A stretch of DNA of 64,000 nt from Bacteroidetes bacterium ADurb.Bin174. GTDB lineage: Bacteria > Bacteroidota > Bacteroidia > Bacteroidales > Paludibacteraceae. The notes under the pieces were generated by a model that did no database searches, was not told where the DNA came from, and saw only the letters and a list, made by a program, of their open reading frames with translations. The translations under genes were made by a program, and so were the position numbers. Positions 36,298 through 45,567 of this stretch are shown here, one piece after another. The stretch spans positions 1 to 64,000 of the forward strand of contig MWCX01000040.1 in assembly GCA_002070265.1 (NCBI GenBank), in the 5' to 3' direction. Position 1 is the stretch's first letter. Each line of letters starts with the position of its first letter.

Positions 36298-37800
36298 TTA
36301 ATCCATTTTTTCAAAAAATGAACTTCCTGAATAATCATCCGTATTCGTACTCACAGAAATTGTTAAATTCTCGTACACCTTGTTGTAGCCCGTTGAGGCT
36401 TCCCAAATACCTTCATTTGCCAATCGGATGGAATAATGAGGATTGGCGTAGATTGTGGGGTCAACGTCGGGTAAGTTTAGATAAACAGTATAGCTTCCCT
36501 CAGGGATGTCTGCCGGAACTCCTCCCTCAGCTATGATTTCATTGGTGACAAGAGGTTGCCACAATCTCGGCTCCGTTTCATTCAGACGAAGTCTGTACTT
36601 TTCATTAGTTTCATTGTTTTTGAGGATGATTTCCACCCATCGCTTATTGTAAATAGGCGCATATCCGAGGTTTTTCATGAGTATTTTGGCGTAAAAATTC
36701 CCGCCCGGCTTGGTACTTTTAGAGAACTTTCCTGAAGTAAGCTGAAATCTGTAACCTAATTCCCGTAAAATATTATTCATGCCGCCATCACTCTCCCAGG
36801 CATCATTTACCGGTCTGTAATAGTCCTCATTTAAGTAGGACCATCTTAGATATCGCATTTCCGTTTGTGCCTTATCTGAGTTAGCCGGGTCAACATCAGT
36901 TGGGGGACAAGTTTCGCCGCCAATTGGCACAAATAAACATTCTTCATTTAAAAAAGCTTTGTCCTCCGTCGGATTTTTATAAGTTCCATAGTCGGTAGAA
37001 CTGGCAAGAAAACAGTCATTGTGATGTCCGACCCGGGAAATGTCCGTTTCCTTAAAAGCTTCTTGATAAGTGAGTGGGGTATTTCGTTGGAAATATTGCT
37101 GTTTGTAAGCGGGTGTTCGCAACTGGATAGTTCTGCTTTTAGGAACAGTCTCAAGAAGCTTCCTGATAACTTCAGCTCGTGCTTCCGGTGTGTTTAGATT
37201 ATTTGTAGTGTAATACCATTCGCCCCATGCACCGATAAAACCGGCCTGGACAGTGTAAATCACGTCAGCATTTTCCTCTAATATAGGCTTCAATTGCTCT
37301 AAGTGTTGCTTGATGGTACTAAGCGGTGCGTCCGGCTCTGATTCTGATCCTGAGTAGGCAAATCGTAGTATGATTTTAACACCGGCATTCCGGGCTGTAA
37401 CAAAATCTTGCTTTATCTCGCTGAGCGCGGTTTGATTAAGTGGAGCATTTCTGAAGTTTCTTAAATAATTTATTCTATAAATAAGTGAAATGTTGTTCTG
37501 TCTATATCCCTCCAATTGTGATTGAGTCAGTGCTCCCGTCCCTGACCCCAGGTTGATTGCCGTATATTTGTAAAAACCTCGTTCCGGATTAGGAAAAATC
37601 TCCTGTGACGGGGTATAATTTACATTGGCTAAATCCGGGTTACTTCTCAAGCTTACCTTCACCATCGGGAAAACTCCAGGTTCGCTTAGGATAGGAATAT
37701 TATCCCAATCCGACATATCTCCGTCAATAACAATCTGAGATTTGACGCTGAATATTACGGAACTTAGCAACAAGAAATAAATTAAAATTCTTTTTGACAT
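36298..37800 (-). CDS. DUF4874/DUF4832 protein with a swapped, non-lipoprotein N-terminus
   Basis: A 500-residue protein. Residues from about 61 (NYTPSQEIFPNPERGFYKY) onward are a close paralogue of the lipoprotein encoded just upstream at 37842, including AGFIGAWGEWYY (Glu194) and the DUF4832 part (GYRFQLT ... LGYAPIYNKRWVEI). Residues 1-46 are instead related to the T9SS protein at 28064: signal peptide, then IVIDGDMSDWDNIP and SEPGVFP. It therefore looks like a recombinant gene that traded a lipobox for an ordinary signal peptide and kept a stub of a CBM9-like domain. I chose ATG 37800; the longer frame from 37845 (MTHVCYHAP...) has no signal-like start. It lacks a sorting domain. Confidence 0.8.
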   Translation of the reverse strand: MSKRILIYFLLLSSVIFSVKSQIVIDGDMSDWDNIPILSEPGVFPMVKVSLRSNPDLANVNYTPSQEIFPNPERGFYKYTAINLGSGTGALTQSQLEGYRQNNISLIYRINYLRNFRNAPLNQTALSEIKQDFVTARNAGVKIILRFAYSGSESEPDAPLSTIKQHLEQLKPILEENADVIYTVQAGFIGAWGEWYYTTNNLNTPEARAEVIRKLLETVPKSRTIQLRTPAYKQQYFQRNTPLTYQEAFKETDISRVGHHNDCFLASSTDYGTYKNPTEDKAFLNEECLFVPIGGETCPPTDVDPANSDKAQTEMRYLRWSYLNEDYYRPVNDAWESDGGMNNILRELGYRFQLTSGKFSKSTKPGGNFYAKILMKNLGYAPIYNKRWVEIILKNNETNEKYRLRLNETEPRLWQPLVTNEIIAEGGVPADIPEGSYTVYLNLPDVDPTIYANPHYSIRLANEGIWEASTGYNKVYENLTISVSTNTDDYSGSSFFEKMD

Positions 37801-37841
37801 CGTTTTTAATTTTATAAAAGGAGCATGATAACACACATGGG

Positions 37842-39275
37842 TCAATCCATTTTTTCAAATAATAAACTGCCTGAATAATTATCCGTCTTACTGCTTTTAG
37901 AAACTGTTAAATTCTCATACACCTTGTTGTAGCCTGTTGAGGCTTCCCAAACATTCTCATTCGCCAACCGGATAGAATAATGAGGATTGGCATAGATTGC
38001 TGGAGCAGCATCAGGAAGATTTAAATAGACGCTGTAGCTTCCCTCTGGAATTTCTGCCGGAACTCCTCCCTCAGCTATGATTTCATTGGTGGCAAGAGGT
38101 TGCCAAAATCTCGGTTCCGTTTCATCCAGGCGGAGCCTGTATTTTTCTTCCGTTTTGTTGTTTTTAAGGATGATTTCCACCCATCGCTTGTTGTAAATAG
38201 GAGCATACCCGAGGTTTTTAATAAGCATTCGAACATAAATCTTTCCGCCCGGCTTAGTATTTTTAGAGAAGTCTCCTGAAGTGAGCTGAAATCTGTAACC
38301 TAATTCTCGTGCAATATTATTCATTCCGCCATCAATCTTCCAGGCATCATTTACCGGTTTGTAATAATCCTCATTTAAATAAGACCATCTTAGATTTCTC
38401 ATCTCAGTTTGTGCCTTGTTTGAGTTAGCCGGGTCAACATCAGTTGGTGGGCAAGTTTCGCCTCCAATTGGAACAAACAAACACTCTTTATTCAAAAAAG
38501 CTTTGTCTACCGTGGGGTTTTTATAAGTTCCATAATCGGTAGTGCTGGCCAGGAAACAATCGTTATGATGCCCAACCCGGGAAATATCCGTTTCTTGAAA
38601 AGCTTCTTGATAAGTGAGTGGCGTGTTTCGTTGGAAATACTGCTGTTTATAAGCAGGCGTCCGCAACTGAATAGTTCTGCTTTTAGGAACAGCCTCAAGG
38701 AGCTTTTTGATAACTTCGGCTTGTGCACCTGCTGTATTGAGATTGTTTGTAGTGTAATACCATTCGCCCCACGCACCAATAAATCCGGCCTGAACGGTGT
38801 AAATAACGTCAGCGTTTTTCTCTAAAACAGGTTTTAACTGATCTAGATGCTGTTTGATGATATTAAGCGGTGCATCCGGCTCTTCTTGCGATTCAGAATA
38901 AGCAAACCGCACAATCAATTTCACGCCCGAGTTCCGTGCTGTAACAAAATCTCTTTCTACCTCATCCAAAGCAGCTTGCGAAAGTGGAGCATTTCTAAAA
39001 TTTTTCAGATAAATCATCCTGCCTAACAGCGTGATATTGTTTTGTCTGTACGCGGCAAGCTGATTAGCTGATAATGCCCCTGTGCCAGTAGTCAGATCAA
39101 TTTTTGAATACTTATAAAATCCTCTTTCCGGATTAGGAAAAACTTCTTGCGATGGGGTATATTCCACGTTGACCAAGTCTAATTTATTGTTTACAGGGTC
39201 TTTTGGGTCACAACCGCTTATAGCCAATAAACACAAAGCCAAAGTCAAATAATTATATAAAGATATTTTCGTCAT
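37842..39275 (-). CDS. DUF4874/DUF4832 lipoprotein, probable glycoside hydrolase-like protein
   Basis: A 477-residue lipoprotein (Cys22 in LAISGCDPKD). The N-terminal DUF4874 half begins SQEVFPNPERGFYKYS and reads as a TIM barrel, with strand-loop motifs LIVRFAYSE, YTVQAGFIGAWGEWYYTTNN (Glu171) and RTIQLRTPAYK. The C-terminal DUF4832 half is a beta-domain (GYRFQLTSG ... LGYAPIYNKRWVEII). The family has no activity that I can name with confidence. The gene follows susD by 68 bp and is followed by its paralogue, both ending in FEKMD, so it arose by tandem duplication. It probably acts at the outer membrane on the PUL substrate. Confidence 0.8.
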   Translation of the reverse strand: MTKISLYNYLTLALCLLAISGCDPKDPVNNKLDLVNVEYTPSQEVFPNPERGFYKYSKIDLTTGTGALSANQLAAYRQNNITLLGRMIYLKNFRNAPLSQAALDEVERDFVTARNSGVKLIVRFAYSESQEEPDAPLNIIKQHLDQLKPVLEKNADVIYTVQAGFIGAWGEWYYTTNNLNTAGAQAEVIKKLLEAVPKSRTIQLRTPAYKQQYFQRNTPLTYQEAFQETDISRVGHHNDCFLASTTDYGTYKNPTVDKAFLNKECLFVPIGGETCPPTDVDPANSNKAQTEMRNLRWSYLNEDYYKPVNDAWKIDGGMNNIARELGYRFQLTSGDFSKNTKPGGKIYVRMLIKNLGYAPIYNKRWVEIILKNNKTEEKYRLRLDETEPRFWQPLATNEIIAEGGVPAEIPEGSYSVYLNLPDAAPAIYANPHYSIRLANENVWEASTGYNKVYENLTVSKSSKTDNYSGSLLFEKMD

Positions 39276-39343
39276 AGTGTATTTAAATCATATCTGAAAT
39301 TACATCAATTTTATTTTCCGGGAGTTATCAGTTGCTGAATTTA

Positions 39344-40882
39344 TTATTGAGTATAGCCCGGATTCTGTTTTACCTCACCTTTGCCGTCCACAATTACAGA
39401 AAGCGGAAGCGGATAAAGGTATTTGTCTTTGGAAGCATAAGGAGCTACATTGTTGTTGAGTAACATTACCCGGTCATAAAGTTTGTCAAAACGAATTAAG
39501 TCAGCCCTGTATTGACCATTCTCACACCAGAATTCATGGCTCCGCTCGGTAAGGATTTGGTCGATAAACTCATCCTTTGTAGCAAAATCAGATAGATTTT
39601 TGGCCGGAACTTTAGCTCTGTTTCGTACCATATTCATCAAATCGACGGCTTCCTGGGTTATGCTGCCTCCTGGTTTCATCACGATGGCTTCGGCAAGGGA
39701 AAGTATCACTTCGGGATAACGGAATATAACCATATCCAGATTTGAAAGTCCGCTATTTCCGGGTACGCCGGGGTCGATTTCGTATTTTTGAGGTATTGGA
39801 CCTAAATCTATGAAATCTCCGGGATTTGTTCTGTTTACTTCCAGACCGCTTTCAGAACTGATGTAGCTTGTAATCAAATAGGTTTTCCGTGTATCTGTCG
39901 GCTCAAAGGTGTCATAGAACCACCAGGTACTCTGAACGGTTCCCCACCCTTTAATGGGCGAGTCGGAATCCGGAGGCATCACCATCATGTGCCACTGGGA
40001 TTCATTTGGACCTGCCGATGAACACGGAATAACAAAGATATATTCCGGATTGTCACGGGTTTGTCCGGCAAATTCAAATAAAGAGGGGTAGTTTTCAACT
40101 AATCTGAATCCATACTCGCTACCCATCAGTTCACGAGCTAGGGTTTCTACTTTGTTGTAGTAGGTTTTATCGTTTACAGTTTCGTGCAGGTACAGTCTGA
40201 TTAGCAGGGTTTTAGCTAAAGCCCTGCTGAATTTTCCATATTCCGTCTGCTTAGGCATTGGCAAATTTTCGCCGGCATATACCAAATCATCTTCTATAAA
40301 TTTCACCATTTCCTCATTGGTAAGTCTTGGCAGTGGTTTTTCCTTTAGGGGATCTTTGAGAATTTCCAGTGGAGCCACCACTATCGGTCCATACATATCA
40401 AACAGTATGTAGGACAAATAGGCCCTGGCACATCTTACTTCCGCCATATATTTGGCTTTTTGTGCGTCGGTTAAGAAATTGCTGTTTACTATTTCGTCAA
40501 GTACCAATGTGCATCGGCTTATCTTTCCGTAGAATCCGTAAGGTGAAGTTCTGGTATAGTAAAAATAAGTTATTTCACCACTTGTTTCGTTGAAGGACAA
40601 TTCGTGACACAGCTTCTGAGCTCCGAATTTTCCGGCTAATATCTCTGTACAGCTTTCATTGACAAACATTTGTCCTCTTTCTGAATTTGAGTTAATGCCA
40701 TTCCACCAGCTTCCACGCAACGGAAAATAACATGATAATACCAGGGCTTTGATATCAGCCTCGTTTGTCGGGAAGTTACTTGGGTTTATATCACTGTAAT
40801 TAATAGGATCAAGGTCGGAGCAACCGAGTACGGACAAACCCAAAAGTATATAAAGTGTGACTTTTTTTATGTAAGTTTTCAT
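39344..40882 (-). CDS. SusD/RagB-family lipoprotein of the ECF-controlled PUL
   Basis: A 512-residue SusD-family glycan-binding lipoprotein. The ATG at 40882 gives MKTYIKKVTLYILL and a lipobox ending at Cys21 (LSVLGCSDLD); an in-frame ATG nine bases upstream (40891) is less likely. SusD landmarks include EVRCARAYLSYILFDMYGP, LAKTLLIRLYLHE, FRYPEVILSLAEAIV and the ending YLYPLPLSVIVDGKGEVKQNPGYTQ. It starts 15 bp after the susC stop and is its partner at the surface. Confidence 0.95.
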   Translation of the reverse strand: MKTYIKKVTLYILLGLSVLGCSDLDPINYSDINPSNFPTNEADIKALVLSCYFPLRGSWWNGINSNSERGQMFVNESCTEILAGKFGAQKLCHELSFNETSGEITYFYYTRTSPYGFYGKISRCTLVLDEIVNSNFLTDAQKAKYMAEVRCARAYLSYILFDMYGPIVVAPLEILKDPLKEKPLPRLTNEEMVKFIEDDLVYAGENLPMPKQTEYGKFSRALAKTLLIRLYLHETVNDKTYYNKVETLARELMGSEYGFRLVENYPSLFEFAGQTRDNPEYIFVIPCSSAGPNESQWHMMVMPPDSDSPIKGWGTVQSTWWFYDTFEPTDTRKTYLITSYISSESGLEVNRTNPGDFIDLGPIPQKYEIDPGVPGNSGLSNLDMVIFRYPEVILSLAEAIVMKPGGSITQEAVDLMNMVRNRAKVPAKNLSDFATKDEFIDQILTERSHEFWCENGQYRADLIRFDKLYDRVMLLNNNVAPYASKDKYLYPLPLSVIVDGKGEVKQNPGYTQ

Positions 40883-40897
40883 ATAATTCATTACTTA

Positions 40898-43800
40898 TTA
40901 AAATTTAACATCAATACCGATTGTATAAGTACGGGCATTAGGATATGCCGCAGCATAAGAGTCTGTTTCCGGGTCCAGTCCGGTGTATGGTGTGAGCACA
41001 AACAAGTTGTTTGCATCAGCAAAAAATCGTATAGAAGAAAATACTTTCCTTAAGTTATTACCAATAGGAAGATTGTATCCAAGTGAAATACTTTGTAAAC
41101 GAAGATACCATGCATCCTGATAAAACCAGTCTCCGTATCCGTATCTTGACCATCCGAAAAATGAACTTGGGATGGTAGTAGAAGGCTTGTCCGGCATCCA
41201 TCTGTCTTTTACTATTCTAAGGCCGTTGTAGCCATACTGTGCAATTCCATCGGCACTTGCTCCGTAAGCCATATAGGTCGGGTCCATCATTCTTCGTTTA
41301 AACATTCCGTTTATATCAAAGCTGAAATCAAAATTTCCGAATGTGAACCGGTTGTTAAGTCCGACTACCGGTCCCGGGTCAAGTGTCCCCATAAGTTTTG
41401 TATCGGCATCGTCAATGATGCCGTCAGGCTCTCCGGTTAATACAAACCTGCCATTTTCTACAACGGGGTCGCCATTTAAGTCTCGTTTGTAGCCATTAAT
41501 GTCCTCTATTATAAGTTGTCCGGGTTTTAAATCGGGCTGAGAAGCCGGAGGTGTTTCACCCGTTTGAAGAATACCTATTGCAATTCTGCTATAATAAGCG
41601 GCAGTCGGGTCGTCAACGTTTTGGTAAACGGTAGGCTTCCAGTCTGGTGCCCTTTCCAACCATTTATTTATAAACTGTGAAAAAGTAAAGTCGGTTTGCC
41701 AGGTAAAGTTTCTACGGGTTATGTTCTTGGTGTTCAGTGTAAATTCAATTCCACTACCTTGCATTTTCCCAATATTATCCATTACGAAGCTTATATCGTG
41801 ATATGAGTTCAGAGCTTTCATATCAAGCAAATCAGAGGTAACTCTTCTAAAATAATCCAAAACTACATTGATTTTACTATTGAAAAAGGACACGTCAATA
41901 CCGGCATTGTAAACAGAGGTAGTTTCCCATTTAAGGTTCGGATTTTCCAATCTGGCATTGAATACACCGGTAAGTGGGTTTTTATTAAAGTCATTCCAGG
42001 CCGATGCCGCATAATAGGCAGCAAAAGCATTACTACCTATACTTGAATTACCTGTTTGCCCATAACTTAAGCGTAACTTCAACAAGTCAAGAGATGGTTT
42101 TGCAAACTCCATAAAAGATTCATCTACCATATTCCATGCGAAAGCAACAGACGGGAAATATGCCCACTTATGATTTTTGGCAAATACGCTTGCACCGTCT
42201 GCTCTAAAAGTCACTGTAAATAAATATCGGTCTAACAAAGAATAATTGAGTCTTGAGAAGAATGATCTGAACTCATTTTCATATCCCCAGGACCCTACTA
42301 CTTTGGTACCTTCTCCCGATTGCAGGTTGTACCACTTGAATCCATCTGTCAAGAACTGATTGTTTCCAAGGTTATGTCCGTCACCCAACATTTTTTCGGC
42401 TGATGCACCGGCCATAACTGTGAACTTATGAATGTCTGCAATGTCGAAAGTGTATGTCCCATTAATATCAGCCAAATAACTCTGATTGCTTGTTTGATTG
42501 AGAGAAGCAAGTCCGCCGGCTAAATTTCCGTGCAGCGTAGTTTTGGGCATATAGGTACTTCTCTTTTGGTACGCCAGGTCTGTTCCGACATTCAACCTGA
42601 ACGTCAGATTTTCAATCGGCTCTATTAAGAGGAATACATTGGCCAATAAACGGTCCATTTTACCTTTGTCTGTTACCGTTAAAAGTGAGTATGGATTCGG
42701 CTGCGTAGGTAATAACGGGTTAATCGGATAGTTGCTGTTTTCATCAACAGCCTGGATATGAGGTCCCATCTGAACTGCGGCTCTGATCAAACCCGATTTT
42801 TCGTATTGCTCTTCACCAAGCGGCGTGTTGTCGTTGTCCATTCGGCTGAGCGTCAGATTAACACCGGTTTTGAAGATATCGTTGATTGTCTGGTCTAAAT
42901 TAATACGACCCGAATAACGTTTTACTTCCGAATTTTTGATGATCCCTTTGTGGTCATAATAGTTAAGCGACACCATATATTTAGTGAACTCCGTACCTCC
43001 TTGTATTCCGAGGCTGTGTTGCTGGATGGAACCGTCTCTTGTAACAAGATCAACCCAATCGGTACCTTCTCCGGCCTCAGCTATCTGTGTATCTGAATAT
43101 GGAAGTTTATATGCCACACCATTTCGGGGAGAAGCCATAGCTTGCTCTAAAGTTCTGTTACCATAAGGGTATACATCATTTTCAAACATCCAGAAATCCC
43201 AGGTAGAGGTATTTCTTTCTTCCATCCATTCTTTCAGTTTAAAAACATCAAAAATATTGGAGTGTTTTTGTATGGCGAGAGATGTTGAATAGTTTACCAC
43301 AGGTTTTCCGGTTTCACCTCTTTTGGTTGTGATAAGAATAACTCCGGCGGCTGCACGAGCACCATAGATAGCGGTTGCAGAAGCATCTTTTAACACCTCA
43401 ATGGAAGCAATGTCATTGGGATTGATAAAATTTAAAACGCCCTGCGTACCTGCATCAAGTCTCTCATTATTACTACCGGGTTGGTCTAAAGTGGAAATCG
43501 GAACACCATCTACTACATATAGTGGAGTGTCGTCAGTATAAGCGGAGCCTCCGGAACCACCCCGAACCAGGATATCAAGACCGCCCCCCGGCTGAGCACT
43601 GTTCTGAACGATGGTAAGTCCGGCAGCTTTACCTTTAAGTGCCTGTCCGATTGAGATGGTTGAGTTCATGTTAATATTATCCGTTTTTACAGATGATACG
43701 GAGCCTGTCAAATCTCTTTTCTTTACGGTACCATAGCCGATTACAACCAACTCGTCAATAATTTTGGATTCCATTGACATAATAACGTCAATTCTGCTTC

Positions 43801-44371
43801 TGCTTTCCACTGAAACTTCCATCTGCTTCATACCAACATAGCTAAACACTAAGGTCCCGCTTACCGGCACATTGTTGAGGCTATACCGTCCGTCAATATT
43901 AGTAATGACACCTGTTGTAGTACCCTTGACAACAACAGAAACTCCAATTAAAGGCTCACCCGTTTCATCCGTAACAATACCTGTAACGTTAGAGCGCTGA
44001 ACAGACTGACGTGATGAAGTTGTGCTGCTTGCTCTTGTGCTTTCGAGCTTTTCTTTTGCCGTTAAAATTATTGTTTTACCCTCAATTGCATAAGCGATAT
44101 TGGTGCCTTGTAATAATTGTTTTACAGCAATTTCGGCGGTTACATCGCTTACATCCAGAGAAGCATTTTTATCCAATTCGGGCAATCCTTCATTAAAAAA
44201 GAAAGTGAAATCAGAATTTTTTTCAATTGTTTTCAGGATGCTCCTTATGGGTTGGTTATCTATTTTTACGTTTACCTGTGCATTGAGAAACTGCGAGCAA
44301 ATGATAAACGCGAGAAAAACAATGAAACGGAGATTTGTCCAACTAATTGAACAAGAACGCAGTGTTTTCAT
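40898..44371 (-). CDS. SusC-like TonB-dependent transporter with STN signalling domain
   Basis: An 1157-residue TonB-dependent transporter. After the signal peptide comes an STN (secretin/TonB N-terminal) domain at about 32-105 (VNVKIDNQPIRSILKTIEKN ... GKTIILTAKE), which touches the FecR anti-sigma factor across the periplasm. Then follow a carboxypeptidase-regulatory-like domain (VTGIVTDETGEPLIGVSVVV), the SusC-type TonB/plug region (VIGYGTVKKRDLTGSVSSV, PLYVVDGVP) and a long barrel. Substrate passage would signal to FecR and the ECF sigma factor encoded just upstream. The target sugar is unknown. An unusual GC-rich patch sits before the gene (44429-44445). Confidence 0.96.
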   Translation of the reverse strand: MKTLRSCSISWTNLRFIVFLAFIICSQFLNAQVNVKIDNQPIRSILKTIEKNSDFTFFFNEGLPELDKNASLDVSDVTAEIAVKQLLQGTNIAYAIEGKTIILTAKEKLESTRASSTTSSRQSVQRSNVTGIVTDETGEPLIGVSVVVKGTTTGVITNIDGRYSLNNVPVSGTLVFSYVGMKQMEVSVESRSRIDVIMSMESKIIDELVVIGYGTVKKRDLTGSVSSVKTDNINMNSTISIGQALKGKAAGLTIVQNSAQPGGGLDILVRGGSGGSAYTDDTPLYVVDGVPISTLDQPGSNNERLDAGTQGVLNFINPNDIASIEVLKDASATAIYGARAAAGVILITTKRGETGKPVVNYSTSLAIQKHSNIFDVFKLKEWMEERNTSTWDFWMFENDVYPYGNRTLEQAMASPRNGVAYKLPYSDTQIAEAGEGTDWVDLVTRDGSIQQHSLGIQGGTEFTKYMVSLNYYDHKGIIKNSEVKRYSGRINLDQTINDIFKTGVNLTLSRMDNDNTPLGEEQYEKSGLIRAAVQMGPHIQAVDENSNYPINPLLPTQPNPYSLLTVTDKGKMDRLLANVFLLIEPIENLTFRLNVGTDLAYQKRSTYMPKTTLHGNLAGGLASLNQTSNQSYLADINGTYTFDIADIHKFTVMAGASAEKMLGDGHNLGNNQFLTDGFKWYNLQSGEGTKVVGSWGYENEFRSFFSRLNYSLLDRYLFTVTFRADGASVFAKNHKWAYFPSVAFAWNMVDESFMEFAKPSLDLLKLRLSYGQTGNSSIGSNAFAAYYAASAWNDFNKNPLTGVFNARLENPNLKWETTSVYNAGIDVSFFNSKINVVLDYFRRVTSDLLDMKALNSYHDISFVMDNIGKMQGSGIEFTLNTKNITRRNFTWQTDFTFSQFINKWLERAPDWKPTVYQNVDDPTAAYYSRIAIGILQTGETPPASQPDLKPGQLIIEDINGYKRDLNGDPVVENGRFVLTGEPDGIIDDADTKLMGTLDPGPVVGLNNRFTFGNFDFSFDINGMFKRRMMDPTYMAYGASADGIAQYGYNGLRIVKDRWMPDKPSTTIPSSFFGWSRYGYGDWFYQDAWYLRLQSISLGYNLPIGNNLRKVFSSIRFFADANNLFVLTPYTGLDPETDSYAAAYPNARTYTIGIDVKF

Positions 44372-44428
44372 AGGCCATTTTTAAAAATTTTATAGAGTTA
44401 TACTTTACTTTCTATTATTTTATACAAA

Positions 44429-44445
44429 CCGGGCGGGGAAACTCC
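44429..44445 (-). promoter_or_regulatory. GC-rich element upstream of the STN-type susC, candidate ECF-sigma target
   Basis: In an otherwise A/T-rich 129-bp gap, the minus strand carries GGAGTTTCCCCGCCCGG about 55-75 bp before the susC start, followed by TTTGTATAAAAT. No TAnnTTTG -7 is present. It could be the promoter recognised by the ECF sigma factor encoded upstream; this rests on position and composition only. Confidence 0.3.
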
Positions 44446-44500
44446 ACTATTGAAATATGTTAAAAAATGTTTTTTGGAAGTAGTGTTGTGTGGTTCGCAC

Positions 44501-45502
44501 CTATTTCTTCTTAGTAGAGAAAAATTTTATTTCATCGGGTAATTCGTACAATATTACTTTATCCCCAATTATCTTATATTCAACGGGAGATGTCAAAGAT
44601 AAAATACGCAATACGGAATGTAAACTGTTGTTGTCGATTCTTCCGGTATAACGTTGTTCTTTTATTGATTCACTGGAGAACTCAATGACAATATTGTAGG
44701 CTCTGCTTAAATTATTGGCAACTTCTGCCAGTGTGGCACTTTCAAAACTTAATTGATCATTAAGCCACCCAACAGATAGTATCGCGTTTTCTAACTTTAT
44801 AGTTGAGGCTGTTTTGTTTTGGCTGTTATACTCAACCCGTTCATTAGGAAGCATATGCATGGTTTCATTGGGTGTTTTTATTTCCACCTTACCTTCTGTT
44901 AAAGTAGTAGAAATATAGTTTTCATCTAAATATGCTCTTACATTAAACGCAGTTCCCTTAGCGGTAATGGACAGATCTCCGGCTTTCACAGTAAATGGAA
45001 GAGTCTGATTTTGTTTTACATCAAAGTAGGCTTCACCTTGTAACTCAACCGTTCGGTTAGAATTATTATAGTCCGTTCCATACATGATGGAAGATTCGGA
45101 GTTAAGTATAACACTTGTGCCATCCGGCAGGGTTATGCTTGATTTTTGCCCACGCATTGCTTCCACTTTTGAGTAAAGCGTAGGAGTGTTGTCTCTGTTG
45201 GTAAGCGCAAAAAACAAGCTTCCCGCCGTAATAAGTACAAGAATAACGGCAGCAGCCGATTTTACCCAGGAAGGTAAAATGAATGTTTTACTTTCTTGCT
45301 TATCTATCACTCGGTGAATGTTTTCTAACATTCTTTTTTGCTGCTCTTCATTCATTGAGTCGGCAGAGTCATATAACTGGGCCTCAAGCCAACTTTGCAA
45401 CTCTTTATTAGATGCTATCCAATTATTCAACTCCCTTTTCTCTTGCTCTGAGGCTACGTCAGACAGATATTTCTGAAACAACTTTTCAATCCTTTTGTTC
45501 AT
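44501..45502 (-). CDS. FecR-family anti-sigma factor
   Basis: A 333-residue inner-membrane anti-sigma factor. A cytoplasmic N-terminal region (about 1-78) that would hold the sigma factor is followed by one transmembrane helix (about 80-102, SAAAVILVLITAGSLFFAL), a periplasmic FecR domain at about 115-210 (LPDGTSVILNSESSIMYG, then GEAYFDVKQNQTLPFTVKAG) and a C-terminal DUF4974-type domain that receives the STN signal (LSFESATLAEVANNLSRAYN). It lies between the sigma and susC genes, the standard order of these trans-envelope circuits. Confidence 0.95.
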   Translation of the reverse strand: MNKRIEKLFQKYLSDVASEQEKRELNNWIASNKELQSWLEAQLYDSADSMNEEQQKRMLENIHRVIDKQESKTFILPSWVKSAAAVILVLITAGSLFFALTNRDNTPTLYSKVEAMRGQKSSITLPDGTSVILNSESSIMYGTDYNNSNRTVELQGEAYFDVKQNQTLPFTVKAGDLSITAKGTAFNVRAYLDENYISTTLTEGKVEIKTPNETMHMLPNERVEYNSQNKTASTIKLENAILSVGWLNDQLSFESATLAEVANNLSRAYNIVIEFSSESIKEQRYTGRIDNNSLHSVLRILSLTSPVEYKIIGDKVILYELPDEIKFFSTKKK

Positions 45503-45567
45503 AATTACTCATATTTACTATTTATATAGTTGAAAAGGAATAAATCCGCTATTAAATTCAAATATTT

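Noticed and set aside
37801-37845. Longer N-terminus (MTHVCYHAPFIKLKT) for the second DUF4874/DUF4832 protein
   Set aside because: It has no signal-peptide character and crosses the stop region of the preceding gene; the ATG at 37800 gives a normal signal peptide.
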